From NCBI RefSeq assembly GCF_913776855.1, contig NZ_CAJYQD010000028.1:1-64000 (forward strand): a stretch of DNA of 64,000 nucleotides, in the 5' to 3' direction. Of the stretch, positions 28,834 to 37,503 are shown piece by piece (position 1 is the stretch's first letter; each line of letters begins with the position of its first letter). The stretch is from an uncultured Sphingomonas sp. (GTDB lineage Bacteria > Pseudomonadota > Alphaproteobacteria > Sphingomonadales > Sphingomonadaceae). A model generated the notes under the pieces. That model saw only the letters and a program-made list of their open reading frames with translations, was not told the DNA's origin and ran no database searches. The translations under genes and the position numbers were made by a program.

Positions 28834-29532
28834 ATGACGCTACGCTTCGCACTGTTTTCCATGGCGGGCCTGATCGCGACTCCGGTGCTTGCCGGACAGG
28901 CGCAGCCTGCGCGGACCCCGACCGTGGAAGGATATCTCTGCACCTTTGCCGGCAAATGCGACGGCACGACGCCCGACCGCGTGACCCGCGACGCCCCCGA
29001 AACGCGCGGGTTCCGACTCGCCCGGCCGGGTGAGGGTGCGGATGCGGCGCCGTCGACACCTGCGCCGGTCGCGCGGACGCAGCGTCGGACGACGCGCAGC
29101 GCCGCTGTCGCCGAACGCGGCAGCCGGACCGGGCGCAGCGTCGGGACGCGGGCCTATGCCGCCGCCGCCGCGCCGACCGCCAATCCCGGTTCGGGACGCC
29201 GCGCCGACCTGATGATCGGGTTCGAACTCAATTCGGACCGGCTGACCCCGGCGGGCGAGGCGTCGGCGCAGGTTTTTGCCCGGTCGCTGATGATGCCCGA
29301 ACTGCAGGGCAGCCGTTTCCGGATCGAGGGGCATACCGACGAGCGCGGCGGGCGCGGCATCAACGTGCCGCTGTCGGTGCGTAGGGCGCAGCGTGTTGCC
29401 GACTATCTGATCGCGCGCGGCGTTGCGCCGGCGCGGCTGGAGACGCGGGGGTTCGGATCGTCCAAACCGCTGCCCGGACGCAGTGCCGCCAATCCTGCCA
29501 ACCGACGGGTCGAAGCCGAGCTGATTTCCTGA
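28834..29532 (+). CDS. OmpA-family peptidoglycan-binding protein (T6SS-linked)
   Basis: Signal peptide; C-terminal FRIEGHTDERGGRGINVPLSVRRAQRVADYLIARGVAPARLETRGFGSSKPL. Confidence 0.9.
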   Translation: MTLRFALFSMAGLIATPVLAGQAQPARTPTVEGYLCTFAGKCDGTTPDRVTRDAPETRGFRLARPGEGADAAPSTPAPVARTQRRTTRSAAVAERGSRTGRSVGTRAYAAAAAPTANPGSGRRADLMIGFELNSDRLTPAGEASAQVFARSLMMPELQGSRFRIEGHTDERGGRGINVPLSVRRAQRVADYLIARGVAPARLETRGFGSSKPLPGRSAANPANRRVEAELIS

Positions 29533-29554
29533 TCGCGCCGGCGGGGCCGTGACC

Positions 29555-30547
29555 ATGATCGACCGAGAAACCCTGTTGCAGCCGGTGTCGGACGATGCGC
29601 CCGCCGGCCCCGACCTGTCCTATGATCCCGCGCGCGAAACGATCGAACAGGCGTTCGCGACTCCGCCGGACGAGGTGGATTGGGATGCGACGATCCGTGC
29701 GATCGTGGATCAGATGGCGCAGACCCGCGACCTCTGGCTCGCGGTCTATCTGGCACGGGCCGGCGCGCGGGCGGGGCGGCTGGCAGTGGTCGGTGACGCG
29801 CTCGACCTGCTGGCCGGCTATGTCGAGCGGTTCTGGGACAGCGTGCATCCGACCATGGAAGAATATGGGGTCGAGGGGCGGCGCGGCGCGTGCGAATCGC
29901 TGGTGCGGATCGGCGAGTTCCTCGCGCCGCTGCGTCGCGTGCCGTTGATCGATCACCCGCGGCTGGGCAGTTTTTCGGGCGGCGACGTCGAACGCTTCGC
30001 TGCCGAAGGGGCGACGGCCGATGGTTACGGCCCGTTCCGCGCGGCGCTGGCCGATACGCCGCTCGACCGCATCGCCGAGGAACGCGCGCAGCTGGAACAG
30101 GTTCGGGCTGCGATCCTGCGCACCGATCGGGTCCTGTCCGAACGATCGGAAGCGGTGGGGCAGACCGGTACCAATTTCGCCGCGACCTATGACACGATCG
30201 ATTCGATCATCGCGGCGCTGGACAGTTTCGCGGTAGCGGCACCGACCGTCGAGACGGCGTCCGGCGAAGCGCCAGAATCCTCGGAGCGGTCCGGCAGGGC
30301 GCCTACTGCGACGCCGGGTCGGATCGCGTCGCGCGACGATGTGGCGCGCGCAATCGATTCCATCGTCGACTATTATGCACGGGCCGAACCATCCAGCCCG
30401 ATTCCGATAGCACTCGTCCGAATCAAGGGGTGGATCACAATGGACTTCGTTTCGATCCTAGATGACATTGCGCCAGGGAGCCGAAACGAGGCCTTGAGCG
30501 TATTGCGATCCAGAAACGAAGACGGCGGCGGTCCAGACATGATGTAA
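29555..30547 (+). CDS. tssA: T6SS protein TssA (ImpA N-terminal domain)
   Basis: LLQPVSDDAPAGPDLSYDPA...DLWLAVYLARAGARAGRLAVVGDALDLLAGYVERFWDSVHP. Confidence 0.92.
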   Translation: MIDRETLLQPVSDDAPAGPDLSYDPARETIEQAFATPPDEVDWDATIRAIVDQMAQTRDLWLAVYLARAGARAGRLAVVGDALDLLAGYVERFWDSVHPTMEEYGVEGRRGACESLVRIGEFLAPLRRVPLIDHPRLGSFSGGDVERFAAEGATADGYGPFRAALADTPLDRIAEERAQLEQVRAAILRTDRVLSERSEAVGQTGTNFAATYDTIDSIIAALDSFAVAAPTVETASGEAPESSERSGRAPTATPGRIASRDDVARAIDSIVDYYARAEPSSPIPIALVRIKGWITMDFVSILDDIAPGSRNEALSVLRSRNEDGGGPDMM

Positions 30548-30617
30548 TTCCGGTGCGACATCGCAGCGCCGGGCAAAATAAAGGTCCGGCCGAAACGTTC
30601 AGAAGGGATGCGGATAC

Positions 30618-31154
30618 ATGGCGATCAAGAGCGGGCAGCGTTTCATTCGGGAGAATCGCAAGCCCCGAGTGCATATCGAATACGAAGTCGAGACCTACGG
30701 CGCACGCCAGAAAGTCGAGCTTCCGTTCGTCATGGGCGTGATGTCCGACCTGTCGGGAAAGAGCCTGAAGGACAAGAAGGCCGCCGAATCGCGCGAATTC
30801 GTCGATTTCGACATGGACAATTTCGACCAGCGAATGGAGGCGATCGCCCCCCGCGTCGCCTTTGCCGTCGACAACACGCTGACCGGTGAAGGCAAGCTGG
30901 CGGTCGACCTGACGCTCAATTCGATGAACGACTTCTCTCCGGGCCAGATCGCCAAGCGGATCGAACCGCTCGCCAAGCTGCTCGAAGCGCGGACCCAGTT
31001 GGAAGACCTCTTGTCGTACATGGATGGCAAGCATGGCGCGCAGGACCTGCTCGACAAGGTGCTGAACGATCCGGCGCTGCTGAAGGCGCTGCTCGCCGAA
31101 CGGGCGGCGGCGCGGAGCGAGGCTGACGGCACCCCGTCGGCACCCCAGGCCTGA
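30618..31154 (+). CDS. tssB: T6SS contractile sheath small subunit TssB
   Basis: RVHIEYEVETYGARQKVELPFVMGVMSDLSG; FVDFDMDNFDQRM. Confidence 0.97.
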   Translation: MAIKSGQRFIRENRKPRVHIEYEVETYGARQKVELPFVMGVMSDLSGKSLKDKKAAESREFVDFDMDNFDQRMEAIAPRVAFAVDNTLTGEGKLAVDLTLNSMNDFSPGQIAKRIEPLAKLLEARTQLEDLLSYMDGKHGAQDLLDKVLNDPALLKALLAERAAARSEADGTPSAPQA

Positions 31155-31180
31155 ACCCCGGTAGCGAACAGGAGCGGACC

Positions 31181-32668
31181 ATGGCCCAGGAAGCCTTCAG
31201 CCAGACCAACGACACCGCGCCCGCCACTTCGGAGGAAGTGAGCGATTTCCAGGCGCTGCTGCAAAAGGAATTCAAGCCCGCGACCGAGGAACGCCGGTCG
31301 CGCATCGAACAGGCGGTGCAGACGCTGGCCGAACAGGCGCTGTCGAATGCGCAGATCGTCGGCGGCGACGTGTTCGCGACGGTCGACGCGATGCGCGCGG
31401 CGATCGACCGCAAGCTGACCGAACAGATCAACCAGATCATCCATCACCCGGAATTCCAGGCGATGGAATCGGCATGGCGGGGCCTCAACTACCTCGTCAT
31501 GAACACCTCGACCGGCAAAGACATGAAAATCCGCGTGATGAACATGTCGAAGGAAGAGGCGCGGCGGATGTTCCGCCAGTATCGCGACGCGGCGTGGGAC
31601 CAAAGCCCACTGTTCAAGAAGATCTACGAGAACGAGTTCGGCCAGCTGGGCGGCCAGCCCTATGGCGCGTTCGTCTGCGACTACAGCTTCGACCACAGCG
31701 CCCCCGATCTGGAGGTCATGCGCGGGCTGTCGCGGATCGGTGCGGCAAGCCACGCGCCGTTCATCGCCGCCGCCGCGCCGTCGCTGCTGGGCATGGACAG
31801 CTGGACCGAGCTGTCGAACCCGCGCGACCTGGGCAAGCTGTTCGATGCGACCGATTACGGCGCCTGGCGCTCGTTCCGCGCGTCGGAGGACAGCCGTTAC
31901 CTGGCGCTGACCCTGCCGCGCTTCCTCGGGCGTCCGCTCTATGGTGCCAAGACCGAACCGGTCGAGGAGTTCGATTTCGAGGAGGACGCCGGCGGGGCGC
32001 ATGACAGCCATCTGTGGCTGAACGCCGCCTATGCGATGGGCACGCGCATCACCGAGGCGTTCAACACCTATGGCTGGACCACCCGCATTCGCGGCGTGGA
32101 ATCGGGCGGCACCGTAGAGGAGCTGCCGACCGCGGCCTTCCCGACCGACGAGGGCGGCATCGATTACAAATGCCCGACCGAGATCGCCATTTCCGACCGG
32201 CGCGAGGCGGAGCTTTCCGCCGCCGGGCTGATGGCGCTGGTCCATCGCAAGAATACCGACCAGGCGACGTTCATCGGCGCGCAGACCGTCCACCGGCCCG
32301 CCGCCTATGACAAGAAGGAGGCGACCGCCAACGCCAACCTGTCGGCGCGTCTGCCCTATATCTTCGCCAGCTGCCGCTTCGCGCATTACCTGAAATGCAT
32401 GGTGCGCGACTGGGTCGGCGGATCGCGGGAGGCCGAACAGCTCCAGCGCGATCTCAACAATTGGGTCCTCCAATATGTCGACGGTTCGCCGACGACATCG
32501 AACGAGGAAACCAAGGCCCGCCTGCCATTGAAGCAGGCCAAGATCGAGGTGATCCCGGATGAGGAGAACCCAGGCTACTACAAGGGGAAGTTCATGTTCG
32601 TGCCGCACTACCAGCTCGAAGGGATGGATGTGGCGCTGAGCATGGTTTCACGCTTGCCCAAGTCCTGA
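31181..32668 (+). CDS. tssC: T6SS contractile sheath large subunit TssC
   Basis: HHPEFQAMESAWRGLNYLVMNT, PYGAFVCDYSFDH, RLPYIFASCRFAHYLKCMVRD. Confidence 0.97.
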   Translation: MAQEAFSQTNDTAPATSEEVSDFQALLQKEFKPATEERRSRIEQAVQTLAEQALSNAQIVGGDVFATVDAMRAAIDRKLTEQINQIIHHPEFQAMESAWRGLNYLVMNTSTGKDMKIRVMNMSKEEARRMFRQYRDAAWDQSPLFKKIYENEFGQLGGQPYGAFVCDYSFDHSAPDLEVMRGLSRIGAASHAPFIAAAAPSLLGMDSWTELSNPRDLGKLFDATDYGAWRSFRASEDSRYLALTLPRFLGRPLYGAKTEPVEEFDFEEDAGGAHDSHLWLNAAYAMGTRITEAFNTYGWTTRIRGVESGGTVEELPTAAFPTDEGGIDYKCPTEIAISDRREAELSAAGLMALVHRKNTDQATFIGAQTVHRPAAYDKKEATANANLSARLPYIFASCRFAHYLKCMVRDWVGGSREAEQLQRDLNNWVLQYVDGSPTTSNEETKARLPLKQAKIEVIPDEENPGYYKGKFMFVPHYQLEGMDVALSMVSRLPKS

Positions 32669-32718
32669 CGTGATCGGTTTTCGTCCGGGCTTTCACGGTT
32701 TGTAACAGGAGTAAGTCA

Positions 32719-33213
32719 ATGGCAGTCGATCTGTTTCTCAAAATTGACGGTGTCCACGGTGAATCGTCCAAGAAGAACCACCAGGGCGAAATCGACATCA
32801 TCTCGTTCGATTTCGGCGCGGTGCAGCATGGTTCGTTCCACAGCGGCGGTGCCGGCGGTGGTTCGGGCAAGGCCGAAATCTCCGACATCCGCATCCAGAA
32901 GGAAGTCGACAAGTCGTCGCCGCTGCTGTTCAAGCATTGCGCTTCGGGCAAGCACATCAAGGAAGCGATCATCTATTCGCAGAAGGCGGGCGACGGCAAC
33001 AACCCGCTGACCTATTACAAGATCAAGCTCGAAGACATCATCGTGTCCGACATCCACAACAACGGTGCGTCGGGTGGTGATGCGATCATGGAATCGGTCA
33101 CGTTCAACTGTGCGAAGGTGACCTTCGACTATCAGGCGCAGAACGCGCAGGGTGGCAAGGACGGCGGCGTCGTCACCGCCTATTACGACATCCGCCAGAA
33201 CGAGGCGGGCTAA
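32719..33213 (+). CDS. hcp: T6SS tube protein Hcp/TssD
   Basis: AVDLFLKIDGVHGESSKKNHQGEIDIISFDFG...KHIKEAIIYSQKAG. Confidence 0.97.
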   Translation: MAVDLFLKIDGVHGESSKKNHQGEIDIISFDFGAVQHGSFHSGGAGGGSGKAEISDIRIQKEVDKSSPLLFKHCASGKHIKEAIIYSQKAGDGNNPLTYYKIKLEDIIVSDIHNNGASGGDAIMESVTFNCAKVTFDYQAQNAQGGKDGGVVTAYYDIRQNEAG

Positions 33214-33217
33214 CGCG

Positions 33218-34009
33218 ATGGCAGCGGTCGTCGACACTGGTTCCAAGGCCGACGACCTGCTGCGGGCAGGCGACTTCGACGGGGCACGCCGTGCCCTGGT
33301 CGAAGTCGTCAAGTCCGATCCGGGTCATGTCCCGACCCGACTGTTTTTGTGGCAGCTGCTGGCGGTGCAGGGTGACTGGGCCAAGGCGAAGACGCATCTG
33401 ACCGCGCTGGCGCAATTGTCGCCGGAAGCGCAGATGCTGTCGGTCGTTTACGGCCAGGCGATCGATGCGGAGGCGACGCGCGCGGCGGTGATGGCCGGGC
33501 GTGAGCGCGCGATCATTCATGGCGGGTCGGACTGGGCCGAGGGTGTGGCGGAGGCGCTGCAACTGGCGGCGACCGGTGCGGCCACACAGGCTGAGGACGT
33601 CCGCGCGGCGGCGTTCGATGCCGCCCCCGATACCCCCGGTACGCTCGATGGCGTCGCGGTCGACTGGATCGCCGATGCCGATCCGCGCTTCGGCCCGGTG
33701 ATGGAGGCGATCGTCGGTGGGCGCTATGGCCTGTTGCCGTTCGATGCGGTGGCGAAGATGACGTCGGAGGGGCCGAAGGACCTGCGCGACATCGTGTGGT
33801 ATCCGGTCGAACTGACGCTGAAGGCAGGCGCGCGCATCGCTGCGCTGCTGCCGGCGCGCTACCCCGACCTGTCCGACGATCCGGCGGAACTCGCCGTGCG
33901 GGCGACCGGATGGCGCGACGATGGCACCGGCGTCGGCCAGCGGCTGTGGACCGCATCCGATGGCGAGGATCGCGGTCTGTTTTCGGTCCGCTCGGTCGAC
34001 CTCGGCTGA
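33218..34009 (+). CDS. tagJ: T6SS accessory protein TagJ/ImpE
   Basis: ADDLLRAGDFDGARRALVEVVKSDPGHVPTRLFLWQLLAVQGDWAKAKTHLTALA...WIADADPRFGPVMEAIVGGRY. Confidence 0.93.
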   Translation: MAAVVDTGSKADDLLRAGDFDGARRALVEVVKSDPGHVPTRLFLWQLLAVQGDWAKAKTHLTALAQLSPEAQMLSVVYGQAIDAEATRAAVMAGRERAIIHGGSDWAEGVAEALQLAATGAATQAEDVRAAAFDAAPDTPGTLDGVAVDWIADADPRFGPVMEAIVGGRYGLLPFDAVAKMTSEGPKDLRDIVWYPVELTLKAGARIAALLPARYPDLSDDPAELAVRATGWRDDGTGVGQRLWTASDGEDRGLFSVRSVDLG

Positions 34010-34013
34010 TCCC

Positions 34014-34547
34014 GTGGCGGTGCGGCAACGGCTGACGCCGACACTCTATGACAAGCTGGTCGCCGATCTCGATATTTCGGGGATGCGCGACGACAAAGAC
34101 ACCGCACCCGCCGTCGCGCGGGAGAAATTCCGCTATTACTCGGTGCCCAAGCTGGAACGGTTCAACGAAACCGCGCTGCGCGCCACGATCCGGCGCGATC
34201 TGGCGTGGCTGTTCAACACCACCAGCTTGGAATCGCTGGTCGATCTCGAACCTTATCCGCATGTCCGGGAATCGGTGCTGAACTATGGGCTGAGCGACCT
34301 TGCCGGCCGCACGCTCGACCGGCGCGCAGTACTGGCGCGGGCGCGGGAGATCCGGCGGGCGATCCGGTTGTTCGAACCGCGCCTGTCGCGCGAGGGGCTG
34401 ACGGTCGATCCGGTCGAGGACCCGAGCGACCCGCACGCGCTGACCTATCTGATCCAGGGGGACATCACCGCGGCGGCGCAGACGATGCCGGTGAAGTTCC
34501 GTACCGAGGTCGAAGCCGAAACCGCCTCGGTCAACGTGCGCGAATGA
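34014..34547 (+). CDS. tssE: T6SS baseplate protein TssE (gpW/gp25-like)
   Basis: IRRDLAWLFNTTSLESLVDLEPYPHVRESVLNYGLSDLAGR; GTG start 34014. Confidence 0.94.
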   Translation: MAVRQRLTPTLYDKLVADLDISGMRDDKDTAPAVAREKFRYYSVPKLERFNETALRATIRRDLAWLFNTTSLESLVDLEPYPHVRESVLNYGLSDLAGRTLDRRAVLARAREIRRAIRLFEPRLSREGLTVDPVEDPSDPHALTYLIQGDITAAAQTMPVKFRTEVEAETASVNVRE

Positions 34548-36421
34548 CCACCGGCATCGATCCGCGCCTGCTGCGCTATTACAACGACGAACTCGCCTAT
34601 CTGCGCGAAGAGGCGCGGGCGTTCGGCATCGAGCATGAGGCGGTGGCCGGGCGGCTGGGGCTGAAGACCCCGACCGATCCCGACCCCTATGTCGAACGGC
34701 TGCTGGAAGGGGTCGCCTATCTCGGCGCCCGCGTGCAGCTGAAGATCGCGGACCAATATCCCGAATTTACCCACCATTTGCTGCACGCCGTCCAGCCACA
34801 TTATCTGGCGCCTACTCCGTCGATGTGCATTGCCGGGTTCGAGCCGAAGGACGGCGATCCGATCCTGACCAAGGGCTATGTCGTGCCACGCGGCACGCCG
34901 CTGACCGCGACCGCGACCGAGCAGAACGGGGTGCCGGTCGAGTTCCGCACCGGTCAGGACGTGACGCTGTGGCCGCTCAAGATTACGCAGGCCGAATATC
35001 TGCCTAGCCGTGCGGCGGTCGCCCCCTTCGCCACCGCCGCCGATGTGCGCGCCGAAGCGGGGCTGCGCCTGCGGTTCGAAACGACCGGCGGTGCGGCGCT
35101 GCCGCAGGTGCTGCCCGGTACGCTGCCGCTCTATCTGGCGGGATCGGAGGCGGTGCCGGCCGAACTCTATCGCCAGATCGTCGGCGAAACGGTGGCGACC
35201 ATCGCCCGGTCGGCCGATGCGGCGGCGGGACCGGAGGGGTGGATGCGCCTGCCCGCGCCCGAACAGGTCGGGTTCGATGACGATCAGGCGCTGCTGCCGC
35301 CCGAACTGCGCTCGTTCCGCGGCTATCGCCTGCTGACCGAATATTTCGCCTGTCCCGAACGCTTTCTGTTCGTCGACCTGAAGGGGCTGGGTCGCGCGTT
35401 CCGGGTCAGCCCGACGGCGTGCGACGTGGTGCTGCTCTTCTCGCGATCGGCGCAGATTCTGCACAATGCGCTGGACCCTTCGAACTTCCGCCTGTTTGCG
35501 ACGCCGGCGATCAACCTGTTCGAAAAGCAGCTGGGGCGGGTGCGCGTGTCGAAGTTCGACCACGAACATCATGTCGTGCCCGACCGCGCCCGACCGCTGG
35601 ATTACGAGGTATTCCGCATCCTCGACGTGCAGGCCTATGCCGCGAACAATGTCGATGCGCGCACGGTGGCGCCGCTCTATGCGCCGGGCGCGTTGCTGTA
35701 CGACTGGAACGAGGCGCTGTTCTACACCACGCAGCTGCGCCCGCGCCGGTTGTCGACCCGCGAACGGCGGCTGCGGCGGCGGGGCGAATATACCGGCACG
35801 GAGACGTGGATCGCGCTGACCTCGCCGGGCGATGCATCGCGGCTGGACGGGGTCGACGAACTGGCGGTGCGGGCGCTGGTCACCAATCGCGAGCTGCCCG
35901 AATTGCTGACCTTTCGCGGCGAGCATCACTTTACCGTATCCGGCGTGCCGGCGCGCACCGTCAGCGTGCTGCGCGCGCCGACCCGGCCGCAGGCGCCGAT
36001 GGGCCTGGGCGACGCCGCGTGGCGGTTGATCGGCCACCTGACGCCCAATTACACGACATTGGCGCCGCAGGACGGCAGCGATCCGGGCGTGCTGCGCGAT
36101 CATCTGGCGCTCTATGGGCGGCAGGACGATGCGGCGTCGCGGCGGCAGGTCGACGGAGTGACGGCGATCCGCTCCGAACGGGTCGCGCGGCGGGTGCCGG
36201 GCATGGACCGCATGTCGATCGCGCGCGGCCACCGCATCCATGTGACGCTGGACGATGCCGCGTTCGACAAGGGGCGGATGTTCCTGTTCTCCGCCGTCCT
36301 CGAACGCTTTCTGGCCGAATTCAGCAGCATCAACAGTTTCACCGAAACCTGGGTCGCAAGCGCCAATGAAGGGGAGTTTCAGCGATGGCCGCTGAGGATC
36401 GGTCGCCGACCGACCATCTGA
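34544..36421 (+). CDS. tssF: T6SS baseplate protein TssF
   Basis: LLRYYNDELAYLREEARAFG...YVERLLEGVAYLGARVQLKIADQYPEFTHHLL; ATGA overlap with tssE. Confidence 0.97.
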   Translation: MTTGIDPRLLRYYNDELAYLREEARAFGIEHEAVAGRLGLKTPTDPDPYVERLLEGVAYLGARVQLKIADQYPEFTHHLLHAVQPHYLAPTPSMCIAGFEPKDGDPILTKGYVVPRGTPLTATATEQNGVPVEFRTGQDVTLWPLKITQAEYLPSRAAVAPFATAADVRAEAGLRLRFETTGGAALPQVLPGTLPLYLAGSEAVPAELYRQIVGETVATIARSADAAAGPEGWMRLPAPEQVGFDDDQALLPPELRSFRGYRLLTEYFACPERFLFVDLKGLGRAFRVSPTACDVVLLFSRSAQILHNALDPSNFRLFATPAINLFEKQLGRVRVSKFDHEHHVVPDRARPLDYEVFRILDVQAYAANNVDARTVAPLYAPGALLYDWNEALFYTTQLRPRRLSTRERRLRRRGEYTGTETWIALTSPGDASRLDGVDELAVRALVTNRELPELLTFRGEHHFTVSGVPARTVSVLRAPTRPQAPMGLGDAAWRLIGHLTPNYTTLAPQDGSDPGVLRDHLALYGRQDDAASRRQVDGVTAIRSERVARRVPGMDRMSIARGHRIHVTLDDAAFDKGRMFLFSAVLERFLAEFSSINSFTETWVASANEGEFQRWPLRIGRRPTI

Positions 36422-37428
36422 CCTTTCTGGCCGAGGCGGCGGCCGATGCCGGACGGTTCGGGCTGTTCCCGATCGTCCGGGGGGCGGAGGCGCGGGCGCG
36501 GCACCTGCCCCGCGTCGGGCGGGCGCGGCGGCCGGCGCAGAGCGTCGCCGACCTGAATCAGGTCCCCTCGCTGGCCTTCCCCGATTCGACGCTCGCCGAG
36601 GTCGAGATACGCGACGGGCGGGCGCGGGTCGGCGGATACTGGCTGGGGCTGACCGGGCCGATGGGACCGTTGCCGCAGCACATGACCGAATTCGCGACGT
36701 TCGAGCGGCGCTATGCCCGGTCGCGGCCGTTCGGGAAGTGGCTCGACCTGTTGGCAGGCAGGATGCTGCAGTTCTTCTTTCGCGCATGGAGCGATTCGCA
36801 GCCGGCGGCGCAGGCCGACCGACCGGAGGACGATCGCTTTGCCGACGGGCTGGCGCGGCTGACCGGGGCGGGCGACGGGGTAGGCGCGGATGCGGCATTC
36901 CCGGCGGCGGGGCGGGTGCATTATGCCGCCTTGTTCGCCGGGCGGCGCAGCGCCGGCGCGATCGAGGATGCGCTGACACACCTGTTGGGGCAGGCGGTGC
37001 GGGTCGAGGAATATCAGCCGCGCTGGCGCGACATCGATGCGGAGGACCGCACCCGGCTGGGCCGGCAGTTCGCCCGGCTGGGCGACGAGGTGATGCTGGG
37101 CGGACGGGCGAAGGTGGTGAGCGATGCGTTCCGCGTCGTGATCCGCGCGACATCGGCAGCGGATTATGCGGCGCTGATGCCGTCGGGCGCGCGGTTCCGG
37201 GTGCTGTCGGAGGCGCTCGACGCCTTCGCCCCCAGCCACCTCGAATGGGACGTCGCGCTGGAGATCGACGCGGCGGAGGCGACGCCGGCGCGGCTGGACG
37301 GAGCGACGCGACTCGGGTGGAGCGGCTGGCTGGGCGGCGGCACGGGAGTGCGGCGGGACGCGCATTTGCGACGGGGGACCAATGGCGCGGGAGCGGGGGC
37401 GCATGACGGCAACGGTACCCATGCATAA
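36385..37428 (+). CDS. tssG: T6SS baseplate protein TssG
   Basis: RFGLFPIVRGAEARA...YWLGLTGPMGPLPQHMTEF; follows tssF. Confidence 0.95.
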   Translation: MAAEDRSPTDHLTFLAEAAADAGRFGLFPIVRGAEARARHLPRVGRARRPAQSVADLNQVPSLAFPDSTLAEVEIRDGRARVGGYWLGLTGPMGPLPQHMTEFATFERRYARSRPFGKWLDLLAGRMLQFFFRAWSDSQPAAQADRPEDDRFADGLARLTGAGDGVGADAAFPAAGRVHYAALFAGRRSAGAIEDALTHLLGQAVRVEEYQPRWRDIDAEDRTRLGRQFARLGDEVMLGGRAKVVSDAFRVVIRATSAADYAALMPSGARFRVLSEALDAFAPSHLEWDVALEIDAAEATPARLDGATRLGWSGWLGGGTGVRRDAHLRRGTNGAGAGAHDGNGTHA

Positions 37429-37503
37429 TCGTGGCAACGCCGACAGGTACCGCGCCATCCTTTCGCTCCTCCGCATTCAACCCGTCGACCCACAAGGATC
37501 AGC

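Noticed and set aside
34445-37495. 1016-aa minus-strand ORF over tssF/tssG
   Set aside because: Antisense shadow ORF of confidently identified tssF and tssG; no domain motifs.
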